A DNA stretch of 64,000 bases, taken from assembly GCF_022387135.1 (NCBI RefSeq), contig NZ_CP092462.1, forward strand, positions 2,232,001 through 2,296,000. Direction: 5' to 3'. The notes below the pieces were generated by a model. The model did not search any database, was not told the origin of the DNA, and saw only the letters and a program-made list of their open reading frames with translations. The translations under genes and the position numbers were made by a program. Of this stretch, positions 18,492 through 26,737 are shown in pieces; the stretch's first letter is position 1, and the number at the start of each line of letters is the position of its first letter. The DNA is from Comamonas sp. B21-038. Lineage in GTDB: Bacteria; Pseudomonadota; Gammaproteobacteria; Burkholderiales; Burkholderiaceae_C.

Positions 18492-19552
18492 GCGCCGCCA
18501 TGCAAGCCTTCTACAGCCCTGACCAAGCGCTGCACCACCCCAGCCAGTTCATGCGCCTGGGCAAGCTGGTGCCCGCGCCCGATCTGCCCAGCCGCGCCGA
18601 AACCCTGGCCGATGCCTTGCAGCAGGCGGGCCTGGCCGTCAGCACCCCGCCCGACATGGGCCGCGCGCCGCTGGAGGCCGTGCACGCCCCGCACTACCTG
18701 GACTATCTGCAAACCGCCTGGCCGCGCTGGCAAGCCATGCTGGCCAGCGGCGCCAATGCCGGCCCCGAGGTGATGGCCAACCTCGCGCCCTACGCCGGCG
18801 TGCCTGCCGGCCAGCGCCGCCCGCGCTGCCCATCGCCGGCGCTGATACCGCAAACAGGCTACTACCTGGGTGACCTGTCCTGCCCGCTGGGGCCGGACAG
18901 CTGGCAGTCCATCCTGCGCTCGGCCCACAGTGCCGTGGCCGCTGCCGATGCGGTGATTGCCGGCGACCGCATGGCCTATGCGCTGTGCCGTCCCTCGGGC
19001 CACCATGCGCACTGGGACCGGGCCAGCGGCTTTTGCTATGTCAACAACAACGCCTGCGCCACCGCGCGCCTGGCCGGGCATTTTGGGCGGGTGGCCGTGC
19101 TCGATGTCGACGCCCACCATGGCGATGGCACGCAGAGCATCTTCTATGCCCGGGACGATGTGCTGACGGTCTCTACCCATGCGGAGACGAGCAGCTACTT
19201 TCCGTTCTACACCGGCTACGCCGATGAGCGCGGCGCCGGCGCGGGCGAGGGCTGCAACCTGAACCTGCCGCTGGCCCATGGCAGCGGCAATGCGGAGTTT
19301 TTGGCTGCGGTGGACACCGGCTTGGAAGCAGTGCGTGCCTTTGCCCCGCAGGCCGTGGTGCTGGCCCTGGGCTTTGACACCTTCAAGGACGACCCGATCA
19401 GCGTGCTGAAGGTGGACTTTGAGGCCTACCGCGCCGTCGGCCAAAAGCTGCGCGCACTCGGCCTGCCTCTGGTGGTCGTGCAGGAAGGCGGCTACCTGGT
19501 GGAAGCCATCGGCCCGGGCCTGCAGGCCTTTTTGGAGGGCCTCCATGGCTGA
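18488..19552 (+). CDS. Histone deacetylase/acetylpolyamine amidohydrolase family protein (paralogue 1)
   Basis: 354 residues; the start overlaps the transaminase stop (ATGA). The arginase/deacetylase-fold zinc site is complete: RPSGHHAHWDRASGFCYVNN gives the tandem His, VLDVDAHHGDGT the Asp-x-His metal ligands, GFDTFKDDP the second Asp, and QEGGYL the tyrosine loop. Bacterial relatives remove acetyl groups from acetylpolyamines or other N-acetyl amines. The second family member in this operon (21354-22391) shares this layout but differs in the loops around the active site, so the two probably have different substrates. Confidence 0.87.
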   Translation: MSAAMQAFYSPDQALHHPSQFMRLGKLVPAPDLPSRAETLADALQQAGLAVSTPPDMGRAPLEAVHAPHYLDYLQTAWPRWQAMLASGANAGPEVMANLAPYAGVPAGQRRPRCPSPALIPQTGYYLGDLSCPLGPDSWQSILRSAHSAVAAADAVIAGDRMAYALCRPSGHHAHWDRASGFCYVNNNACATARLAGHFGRVAVLDVDAHHGDGTQSIFYARDDVLTVSTHAETSSYFPFYTGYADERGAGAGEGCNLNLPLAHGSGNAEFLAAVDTGLEAVRAFAPQAVVLALGFDTFKDDPISVLKVDFEAYRAVGQKLRALGLPLVVVQEGGYLVEAIGPGLQAFLEGLHG

Positions 19553-20510
19553 GCAGGCTGCGCAGCACCACAGCCAGATCGGCAGCCCAGCGCCCTTGCC
19601 AGCGCAGCGCGAGGCCGATGCCGCGCGCCGGCTGCGCCAGGGGCTGGGCCTGTTTCTGGCAGCGCTGCTGTGCTTTGCCTGTTATGACGCCTTTGCCAAG
19701 CACATGCTGGCCCGCTACCCGGCCACGGTGATGAACCTCTCGCGCTACACCGCTATCGGCGTGCTGGCCTTGTGGGTGATGCACCGGCATGGCGACTGGT
19801 CGGCACTGCGCTGGGGACGCCTGCGCAGCGGCAAGTTGCTGCTGCTGCGCAGCCTGATGCTGGCCATTGTGGCCACCTGCTTCATGACGGCGCTGGCCAC
19901 CATGCCGCTGGCCGAGGCCACCGCCATCTATTTCACCGCGCCGCTCATCATGGTGGCGCTTTCGCCCTGGCTGCTGGGCGAGCGGGTCGGCCGCGTGCAA
20001 TGGGTGGCGGTGCTGCTGGGCTTTGCCGGCATGCTGCTCATCGTCCGCCCGGGCAATGCCCTGCCACTTGCCGGCACCGTGCTGATGGCCGTCTCGGCGG
20101 TCTGCTATGCGCTGTTCCAGGTGCTCACGCGCAAGCTCTCGGGGGTGGTGCCGACGGCGGTGCAGTTTGCCTATATGGCGCTGTTTTGCCTGGTCATCAC
20201 CAACCTGCCGGCCCTCTTCCACCCGATCACCGAATGGCCCGATGCGCCACAGCTGGCCTTGCTGCTGGCCGGTGGTTTTGTCAGCGGTGGCGCGCAGTTG
20301 CTGCTGCTGCAGGCCTTCCAGCGCGCCTCGGCCTCGACCCTGGCGCCGATGAACTATGTACAACTGTTGCTGGCGGTGCTGATCAGCACCTTCTGGTTCC
20401 AACGACCGCCAGACAGCCTGGCCCTTTATGGCATGCTGATGATCAGCGCTGCCGGCGTCTACCTTGCATGGCCCCGGCGGCAAAAGCACACCGCTCACCA
20501 GGCATCCTGA
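19545..20510 (+). CDS. EamA/DMT-family transporter
   Basis: 321 residues from ATG 19545, overlapping the preceding deacetylase gene by 8 bp. Ten hydrophobic segments in two EamA repeats are expected. Recognisable pieces include FFLAALLCFACYDAFAK-like first helix (LGLFLAALLCFACYDAF), MPLAEATAIYFTAPLIMVAL, and the mirrored STLAPMNYVQLLLAVLIS. DMT proteins export or import small metabolites such as amino acids. In this operon it may remove a product of the amidohydrolase or transaminase reactions. Confidence 0.83.
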   Translation: MAEQAAQHHSQIGSPAPLPAQREADAARRLRQGLGLFLAALLCFACYDAFAKHMLARYPATVMNLSRYTAIGVLALWVMHRHGDWSALRWGRLRSGKLLLLRSLMLAIVATCFMTALATMPLAEATAIYFTAPLIMVALSPWLLGERVGRVQWVAVLLGFAGMLLIVRPGNALPLAGTVLMAVSAVCYALFQVLTRKLSGVVPTAVQFAYMALFCLVITNLPALFHPITEWPDAPQLALLLAGGFVSGGAQLLLLQAFQRASASTLAPMNYVQLLLAVLISTFWFQRPPDSLALYGMLMISAAGVYLAWPRRQKHTAHQAS

Positions 20511-20511
20511 C

Positions 20512-21357
20512 ATGACATCTGAGACCCTTCGCAAAAACATCGCCTTGCACGGCGAGGAGACAGACAACCCCGGCTTTTCGTCGATCCGCGTGCCCGATCT
20601 GGTGGAGCTGGTGGAGCGCCAGCTGCTGCAGGCCATTTTTGAAGGCCGGCTGCCACCGGGCTCGCGCATTGTCGAGGCCGAGCTGTCGCGCCAGATGGGC
20701 GTGAGCCGCGCCCCGCTGCGCGAAGCGGCCCGGCGGCTCGAGAGCCAGGGCGTCATCGTCTCGACGCCACGCAAAGGCTTTACCGTGCGCACCTTCAGCC
20801 CCAAGGAGATCCAGGACCTGTTCCAGGTGCGCCTGGGCCTGGAAGTGATGGCCGCACGCCTGGCCTGCGAGGTGGCCACCGATGCGCAGCTGGCATCGCT
20901 CAAGGCCTATGCCGATGACATGCTCGAGCGCGCACCGACCCTGAGCAATATCGAGCGCGTCACGATGGACCTGGGCATGCACACCGCCATCTCGCGCCTG
21001 TCGGGCAACGAATACCTGCAGCGCATCTTTGCCAATATGCAGGCCGAGATCCGCATCTGCCAGGGCTTTATCGAGCGCCAGTACCGCGACCCGGTGTTCA
21101 TCGCGCAATCGCACTTCCCGGTGGTCGATGCCATCCTGCGCCGCGATGCCGATGCCGCAGAAAAAGCGCTGCGCGTGCACTTGGTGGACGCGCAGGACAA
21201 GGCCCATGCCCAGGTGCTGCACGGCGACCAGGCGCCGGATGCCCGCCCCAGCGCCATGCCCTCATCCGCACCGGTACCCGCCACCCAGGCCAAGCCCAAG
21301 GCCGGCGCCACCGCATCTCCCGTTTCTTCCTCCCGACGAAAACCGCCCAGACCATGA
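20512..21357 (+). CDS. GntR family transcriptional regulator (FCD domain)
   Basis: 281 residues, one base after the transporter stop. The N-terminal winged helix-turn-helix runs from about residue 25 to 90 (IFEGRLPPGSRIVEAELSRQ, MGVSRAPLREAARRLESQG). An FCD effector domain follows, with RLGLEVMAARLACE and a metal-binding set of His residues (MHTAISRL; SHFPVVDAI). The last 45 residues are Pro/Ala/Ser-rich and look disordered. It is probably the local regulator, possibly acting on the inverted repeat at 9800-9815. The start of the next gene overlaps its stop (ATGA). Confidence 0.87.
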   Translation: MTSETLRKNIALHGEETDNPGFSSIRVPDLVELVERQLLQAIFEGRLPPGSRIVEAELSRQMGVSRAPLREAARRLESQGVIVSTPRKGFTVRTFSPKEIQDLFQVRLGLEVMAARLACEVATDAQLASLKAYADDMLERAPTLSNIERVTMDLGMHTAISRLSGNEYLQRIFANMQAEIRICQGFIERQYRDPVFIAQSHFPVVDAILRRDADAAEKALRVHLVDAQDKAHAQVLHGDQAPDARPSAMPSSAPVPATQAKPKAGATASPVSSSRRKPPRP

Positions 21358-22391
21358 AATTCATCTACAGCCACGCGCACCGCAGCCACGACCCGCAGCA
21401 ATTCATGGTGCGCGGCCAACTCAAGCGCAGCAATGAGCAACCCGAACGCGCCGAGATCCTGCTGCGCTCCGCGCAAAAGGCGGGCCACCAGCCGATGCTG
21501 GCCGAAGATTTTGGCCCCGGCCCGCGCGCAGCCGTCCACACCCCCGAGTACCTGCACTTTCTGCAAACCGCCTGGCAACGCTGGCAGGCGCTGCCCGATG
21601 CCTCGCTCGAAGTGCTGCCCAATGTCTTCCCCTTCCCCGGCCAGCCCTTTACCTACCCGGACCACCTGGTCGGCCAGGCCGGCTACCACATGGGTGACTG
21701 CGCCTGCAGCATGGGCGAGCACACCTGGCACGCGGCGATCCACTCCGCCCACTGCGCCACCCATGCCGCCGAGCTGGTGCTGCAAGGCGAACAAGCCGCC
21801 TACGCGCTGTGCCGCCCACCGGGCCACCACGCCTATGTGGACCGCGCCAACGGCTTTTGCTACCTGAACAACGCCGCCATTGCCGCCCAGCACCTGCGCA
21901 GCAAGCATGCCCGCGTGGCCGTGCTCGACATCGACGTGCACCACGGCAACGGCACCCAGGGCATCTTCTGGCGCCGCAACGATGTGCTGACCGTATCGAT
22001 CCATGCCGATCCGCATTTCTGCACCCCCTTCTTCACCGGCCATGCGCATGAGCGCGGCGAAGGCGAAGGCCTGGGCTACAACCTGAACCTGCCCCAGCCC
22101 AAGGGCACCACCACCGACCAGTACCTGCGCGCGCTGGAAACCGCCCTCACCACCATCCGCCAGTACGCGCCCGGCGCCCTGGTGCTGGCGCTGGGCCTGG
22201 ACGCCCACGAACACGACCCCTACCAGGCCCTGGCCATCGACACCCCCGGCTTCGCCCGCATCACCGAAAAAATCGCGCAGCTGGGGCTGCCCACGGTGAT
22301 CGTGCAGGAAGGCGGGTATCTGAGTGAGGATTTGGGCTTGAACCTGGAGAGTGCGCTGCGCGGGTTCGAAACGGGAGCAGGCTACAGGTAG
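21354..22391 (+). CDS. Histone deacetylase/acetylpolyamine amidohydrolase family protein (paralogue 2)
   Basis: 345 residues, last gene of the operon. Active-site set: RPPGHHAYVDRANGFCYLNN (tandem His), VLDIDVHHGNGTQGIFW (zinc Asp and His), ALGLDAHEHDPYQAL (second zinc Asp) and QEGGYLSEDLG (Tyr). N-terminal MKFIYSHAHRSHDPQQFMV resembles acetylpolyamine aminohydrolases (AphA/ApaH-type). It probably cleaves N-acetylated polyamines or related amides. Two such enzymes in one operon suggest sequential or alternative acetylated substrates. Confidence 0.88.
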   Translation: MKFIYSHAHRSHDPQQFMVRGQLKRSNEQPERAEILLRSAQKAGHQPMLAEDFGPGPRAAVHTPEYLHFLQTAWQRWQALPDASLEVLPNVFPFPGQPFTYPDHLVGQAGYHMGDCACSMGEHTWHAAIHSAHCATHAAELVLQGEQAAYALCRPPGHHAYVDRANGFCYLNNAAIAAQHLRSKHARVAVLDIDVHHGNGTQGIFWRRNDVLTVSIHADPHFCTPFFTGHAHERGEGEGLGYNLNLPQPKGTTTDQYLRALETALTTIRQYAPGALVLALGLDAHEHDPYQALAIDTPGFARITEKIAQLGLPTVIVQEGGYLSEDLGLNLESALRGFETGAGYR

Positions 22392-22406
22392 GCTAGAATT
22401 CTGCGA

Positions 22407-22452
22407 CCGGGATAGCAGCCTCCCGGCCCGCAAGGGTAGACGGTGTCCCGTC
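22407..22452 (+). terminator. Tandem hairpins between the catabolic operon and chrA
   Basis: CCGGGA-TAGCAGCC-TCCCGG (22407-22426) and GACGG-TGTC-CCGTC (22439-22452) are two perfect inverted repeats in the 92-bp gap after the last operon gene. Neither is followed by a T-run, so they may be a weak terminator or a structured leader of the chrA transcript. Confidence 0.35.
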
Positions 22453-22483
22453 CAAGTGCTGGGTATTCTCTATGGAGTTTTTT

Positions 22484-23842
22484 ATGGACACCGGTTTGCC
22501 CAGATCAACGGACCCCGTTGCACCTACGTCTCTGTCACTGTCTGACGCTTTACGCTTCTGGCTGAAGCTGGGGTTCATCAGCTTTGGCGGCCCTGCCGGT
22601 CAAATCGCCCTCATGCATGAGGAGCTGGTTGACCGCCGCCGGTGGATCTCCGAAAAGCGCTTTCTGCACGCCCTCAACTATTGCATGCTGCTGCCCGGGC
22701 CGGAAGCGCAGCAGCTGGCCACCTATCTGGGCTGGCTGCTGCACCGGACCTGGGGCGGTGTGCTGGCCGGCGTTCTTTTTGTTCTGCCGTCCCTCTTTCT
22801 CATCATTGCGCTGGCGTGGCTGTATATGGCCCATGGTGACATGCCCGTCATTGCAGGTTTCTTCTATGGCATAAAGCCGGCTGTCACGGCGCTGGTGGCA
22901 CAGGCCGCCTACCGCGTGGGGTCCCGCTCCCTCAAGAACCGCTGGCATTGGGGCATTGCGGCCGCTGCGTTCATGGCCATCTTTGCGCTGAATGTTCCGT
23001 TTCCGCTCATTGTGGTGGTGGCTGCTGCGGTCGGTTACCTCGGCGGCAAGCTGCAGCCAGACGCCTTTGGTGGCGCCAGCCATGGCCAAGGCACCGCAGT
23101 GCGGCAGGGGGAACATGCACTGATAGACGACGACACCCCCACGCCGCCGCATGCCCGGTTTTCCTGGCGGAGATTCTGGTCCGTGGCGCTGGTATGCCTG
23201 GCACTGTGGGCCGGTGCCATGGCCCTGCTTGCGGCGCTGTTTGGGCTGGATTCCGTGTTGGTACAAATGGGCTGGTTCTTTACCAAGGCAGCGCTGATGA
23301 CCTTTGGAGGCGCCTATGCAGTGCTGCCTTACGTCTACCAAGGGGCCGTGGAGAACTTCCAGTGGTTGACCGCCCCCCAAATGATGGACGGGTTGGCCTT
23401 GGGTGAGACCACCCCTGGCCCGCTCATCATGGTGGTGTCCTTCGTGGCTTTTGTCGGGGGTTGGACCAAGGCCGTCTTCGGTGCGGATTCACTGCTGCTG
23501 GCGGGCGTGGTGTCGGCCGTGGTGGTCACGTTCTTCACCTTTCTGCCTTCGTTCCTTTTCATATTGCTGGGCGGCCCGTTCATCGAGTCCACCCACGGCA
23601 ACCTGAAGTTCACCGCGCCATTGGTGGGCATCACCGCAGCCGTTGTCGGTGTCATCGTGAATCTGGCTGTCTTCTTTGCCTACCATGTGCTGTGGCCCCA
23701 GGGCTTCGCGGGAAGCCTGGATGGGGCATCGATGGCCATCGGGCTGGCGGCGGCCATTGCCTTGCTCCGCTACCGGGTCAATGTGGTGTATGTGATTGTG
23801 GCTGCGGGCTTTGCCGGCCTGTTGGTGCGGCTGTTGCTCTGA
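22484..23842 (+). CDS. chrA: Chromate transporter, long-chain ChrA
   Basis: 452 residues from ATG 22484, six bases after a GGAG ribosome site; ATG 22472 lacks one. It has two homologous CHR domains, each beginning with a membrane segment: FWLKLGFISFGGPAGQIALMHEELV (first ~17-41, key residues FGGPAGQ) and, in the second half, FFTKAALMTFGGAYAVLPYV. LPGPEAQQLATYLGW and LGETTPGPLIMV are the conserved PGP-type motifs after each. The central loop (~200-235) is hydrophilic. ChrA effluxes chromate across the inner membrane. No chrB regulator is adjacent. Confidence 0.9.
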   Translation: MDTGLPRSTDPVAPTSLSLSDALRFWLKLGFISFGGPAGQIALMHEELVDRRRWISEKRFLHALNYCMLLPGPEAQQLATYLGWLLHRTWGGVLAGVLFVLPSLFLIIALAWLYMAHGDMPVIAGFFYGIKPAVTALVAQAAYRVGSRSLKNRWHWGIAAAAFMAIFALNVPFPLIVVVAAAVGYLGGKLQPDAFGGASHGQGTAVRQGEHALIDDDTPTPPHARFSWRRFWSVALVCLALWAGAMALLAALFGLDSVLVQMGWFFTKAALMTFGGAYAVLPYVYQGAVENFQWLTAPQMMDGLALGETTPGPLIMVVSFVAFVGGWTKAVFGADSLLLAGVVSAVVVTFFTFLPSFLFILLGGPFIESTHGNLKFTAPLVGITAAVVGVIVNLAVFFAYHVLWPQGFAGSLDGASMAIGLAAAIALLRYRVNVVYVIVAAGFAGLLVRLLL

Positions 23843-23919
23843 CTGCCCGCAGCGCATGCAGGGCCAGACGCAGCAGCAGAAGTGCGAGCCGCAACGGACA
23901 ACACCGCATAGCGATGGCT

Positions 23920-25263
23920 CTAGCGCGCCTGCGGCAACGCACCAGCGGCCTTTGACTCCAGGCCCGGTAGCAGGGCATCGACCGCAACGGCCTCGGCCAT
24001 GGCTCTATGGCCTGCATCGCCGGGGTGCAAATGGTCTCCCGAGTCGAATCGCGCGGCGATGCGTGCCGGATTCGCTGGATCGCGCAGCGCCGCGTCAAAA
24101 TCGATGACGGCGTCGAAGGCTCCGCTGTGGCGGATCCAGTCGTTCACCTGTGCGCGCAGCGCGTCCTTGCCGGGTTGGTAGTAGTCGGCCAGCGGCGTGC
24201 CGGGCAATGCGCCCTCGAATGGCGTCAGGGTGGCACCGAGAACGCGAATGCCCCGGCTGTGCGCTTGTGCTATCAATTGGCGGTAGCCCGCGGTCAGGGA
24301 TGCCAGGGTGGGCGGCTCTGCATGCTTTGCAAATGCGGTACCGGGCCAGGATATGTCGTTGATACCCAGCAGCACGATGACGCTTCGCACCCCCGGTTGC
24401 GCCAGCACATCACGCTCCAGCCGCGCCAGCGCATTGGCGCCCATGCCATCGGACAACAACCTTGCCCCTGAGATCCCCGCATTGACCACCGCCACGCCAT
24501 GCGGCGCCAGCCGGGCAGCCAGAAAGTCCGGCCAGCGGCTGTCCTTGTCCAGGCTGGCTGTGGCGCCATCGGTGATGGAATCACCCAGCACCGCCACAGC
24601 GCGCGCGGCCGGCCCGGTCTCCACCGCAATCCCGGTCAGCAATGGGCGGGCCGTGGTGCTTTGCCTGTCGGGATCGGTGATCTGCAGGCTCGGCACCTGG
24701 GTTTGATCGCCAGGCACGATCCAGCCCGTCTGGCGGCCATCCCAGTGGAACGTGCTGATCGGTGTGGCCTGGGGCAGGTACAGGCTCACCGCCACCTGAG
24801 ACAGCGCCGGCACCGGGAGTGCCACCGGATCGCTGATCCATGAGGCCCCCGGCGGGATCGTCACGCCCTCCTGACCACCAAAACTGACGGCCCGCAGGCT
24901 GCCATCGGTGACCGCGCCAGCGGCGCTGGCCTCCCGAAAACGGGCCACTGTCGCCTTGCCCACGAAGAGCGGTTGCTTGCCGTAGGCGTTGGACAGCAAG
25001 ATGCGCAATCGCTCGCCCCCCAGGCTGATGCGCGCCACCTGGCGCACGGTTTGCGCATGCAACGCGGCCGGGAGGTGGGTCGGAAACAGAAAATCCGTGC
25101 CCCACACAGGCTGCGGGCTGGCCTGCCAGGTGGCCACCCAGCGGTTGCCGGGAGCAGCATCCGCTGCCCGTGCGGGCACGACGGTCACGGCGCCCAGCGT
25201 GAGGGTCAACGCCAGCATCGCGGCGGCTTCGGCGCTTGCGAGCGGCACAGTCAGTCTTGTCAT
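23920..25263 (-). CDS. Secreted SGNH/GDSL-type hydrolase
   Basis: 447 residues from ATG 25263. Signal peptide (hydrophobic AAAMLALTLTLGAVTVVPARA) with cleavage near residue 34. A beta-rich N-terminal domain (WQASPQPVWGTDF onward) precedes the SGNH domain: block I VLGDSITDGATASLD with nucleophile Ser, block II NAGISGARLL (Gly), block III LLGINDISWPG (Asn), and block V SGDHLHPGDAGH (Asp-x-x-His). All four catalytic blocks are present. Such enzymes are esterases or lipases acting on plant-wall or glycan esters. It is divergent from the LysR gene at 25375, the obvious candidate regulator. Confidence 0.87.
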   Translation of the reverse strand: MTRLTVPLASAEAAAMLALTLTLGAVTVVPARAADAAPGNRWVATWQASPQPVWGTDFLFPTHLPAALHAQTVRQVARISLGGERLRILLSNAYGKQPLFVGKATVARFREASAAGAVTDGSLRAVSFGGQEGVTIPPGASWISDPVALPVPALSQVAVSLYLPQATPISTFHWDGRQTGWIVPGDQTQVPSLQITDPDRQSTTARPLLTGIAVETGPAARAVAVLGDSITDGATASLDKDSRWPDFLAARLAPHGVAVVNAGISGARLLSDGMGANALARLERDVLAQPGVRSVIVLLGINDISWPGTAFAKHAEPPTLASLTAGYRQLIAQAHSRGIRVLGATLTPFEGALPGTPLADYYQPGKDALRAQVNDWIRHSGAFDAVIDFDAALRDPANPARIAARFDSGDHLHPGDAGHRAMAEAVAVDALLPGLESKAAGALPQAR

Positions 25264-25374
25264 ATCAGTGAATTCGAAGTCCTTAGAAGAACGGATGATG
25301 AATTCAAAGACCAGATTGGCATAGACTGGCCGCAAGAACATCATTTGTGAATTGATCTCATCAAGGAGGCCCGC

Positions 25375-26286
25375 ATGGCGCGTCTGGAAGTCAATCGGTC
25401 CGGCGAACTGGAGGTATTTGTGCGCGTGATCGAATCGGGGGGCTTCTCCGCCGCTGCGCGCGCCTTTGGCATGACGCCTTCTGCGGTCAGCAAGTTGGTA
25501 GCGCGCCTGGAACAGCGGCTGGGCACCAGGCTGGTGAACCGGTCGACCCGGCAGCTCCAGCTCACGCCCGAAGGCTGCGTTTTCTACGAGCGCGGGGTGC
25601 GTATCCTGGCCGATCTGGAAGAGGCAGAGCATTGCGCCAGTACACACACTGCGCCGCGCGGCCGGCTGCGCGTCAATGCCAACGTCCCCTTCGGCCACCA
25701 TTTTTTGCTGCCGCTCGCGCCTGCCTTTCTGGCGTCCCATCCCGACGTGACCCTGGATATCGTATTGACCGATGCGGTGATCGACATCCTGGAGCAGCGT
25801 ACCGATGTGGCCGTGCGTGCCGGGCCGATGAAGGATTCCAGCCTGGTGGCGCGAAAGTTGGGCGGCACACGCATGCTGATAGTGGGGGCGCCCAGCTACC
25901 TGGCCCGCCATGGCATGCCCGCCACGCCGCAGGAACTGCAGCACCACAACCGCCTGGGTGCAAACTATGCCCGGGCGCAACCGGGCTGGCCGCTGCGGCA
26001 CGCTGGTGAAGATACCGTCCTTCCCATCAATGGCAATACGCAGGCCAGTGACGGCGAAGCCTTGCGCCAGTTGGCGCTGGCGGGGCTGGGCCTGGCGCGT
26101 CTGGCCGCTTTCCAGGTACGCGAGGACGTGGCCGCAGGCCGCCTGCTACCAGTTCTTGAAGACTGCAATCCGGGCGATATCGAAGAGGTACACGCCGTCT
26201 ATGTCGGCCAAGGCGGCTATCTGCCGCTGCGCGTGCGCGCTTTTCTTGATTTTCTGGTGCAGACGGTCGATCTCAGCAAGCATTGA
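25375..26286 (+). CDS. LysR family transcriptional regulator
   Basis: 303 residues; ATG 25375 follows AAGGAGG. The N-terminal helix-turn-helix covers residues 10-65 (VFVRVIESGGFSAAARAFGM, TPSAVSKLVARLEQRLG). The effector-binding domain begins near RGRLRVNANVPFGHHFLLP. It belongs to the large DsdC/AaeR-like group that includes HTH motifs of the form SAVSK. It is transcribed away from the SGNH hydrolase gene with a 111-bp spacer, the usual LysR geometry. Confidence 0.9.
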   Translation: MARLEVNRSGELEVFVRVIESGGFSAAARAFGMTPSAVSKLVARLEQRLGTRLVNRSTRQLQLTPEGCVFYERGVRILADLEEAEHCASTHTAPRGRLRVNANVPFGHHFLLPLAPAFLASHPDVTLDIVLTDAVIDILEQRTDVAVRAGPMKDSSLVARKLGGTRMLIVGAPSYLARHGMPATPQELQHHNRLGANYARAQPGWPLRHAGEDTVLPINGNTQASDGEALRQLALAGLGLARLAAFQVREDVAAGRLLPVLEDCNPGDIEEVHAVYVGQGGYLPLRVRAFLDFLVQTVDLSKH

Positions 26287-26737
26287 GGCAGACAAAGGTA
26301 CTAAGACGGGTTAGGAAATTCCTAACAGCGGTCATCCATCGGCTCGTTGGGTACCCCGTCCAGAACTGCAACAATGTGCACTTGTCGTTCAGCCCGGCAT
26401 TGGTCAGTTCCAGCACAGGCAAGCGCAGCCGATGGCTCCTGGATGCCGTCCAGGCCATTGTTGGTGTCACAGCCTTCTAGACCCAGCAATCCAAAAATTG
26501 GTAATCCCCCATTCCTCCCGACGAGTTGGAAAGAAGCGGCGAATTGTAAAGATGCCAACATTGGTGAATCCACCTTGCCACCTGCTGCGTACACCGCAAG
26601 TAGCAAGAGTCGACATCCTCCGTCTCCACTGACAAGGATTTGGTGCTGAGCTGCTTCTTGCTGCACCGTGTGCCCTCCGCGTGACGGCGCATTCCTGTGT
26701 AGGTAGGCGCGTTTAGCGCAACTCGAAAGGAAATCAC
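26287..26737. other. Intergenic region, no gene recognised
   Basis: 450 bp between the LysR gene and the ferritin-like gene. Open frames of about 100 codons occur on both strands, but none has a ribosome site, recognisable motif or codon pattern like the neighbours. Base composition is lower in GC than the flanks. It contains the perfect palindrome at 26310-26326 and presumably the promoter for the downstream gene. Confidence 0.5.
26310..26326. repeat. 17-bp perfect palindrome, possible operator
   Basis: GTTAGGAA-A-TTCCTAAC: two 8-bp arms with one central base, 24 bp after the LysR stop codon. It is AT-rich and lacks a T-run, so it looks more like a protein-binding site than a terminator. 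No partner is identified. Confidence 0.4.

Noticed and set aside
22401-22452. Known riboswitch class before chrA
   Set aside because: The two hairpins do not match the fluoride, manganese or other consensus cores that I know.
26322-26666. Minus-strand frame of 114 codons
   Set aside because: No ribosome site, no recognisable motif, and competing frames on the plus strand of the same length.
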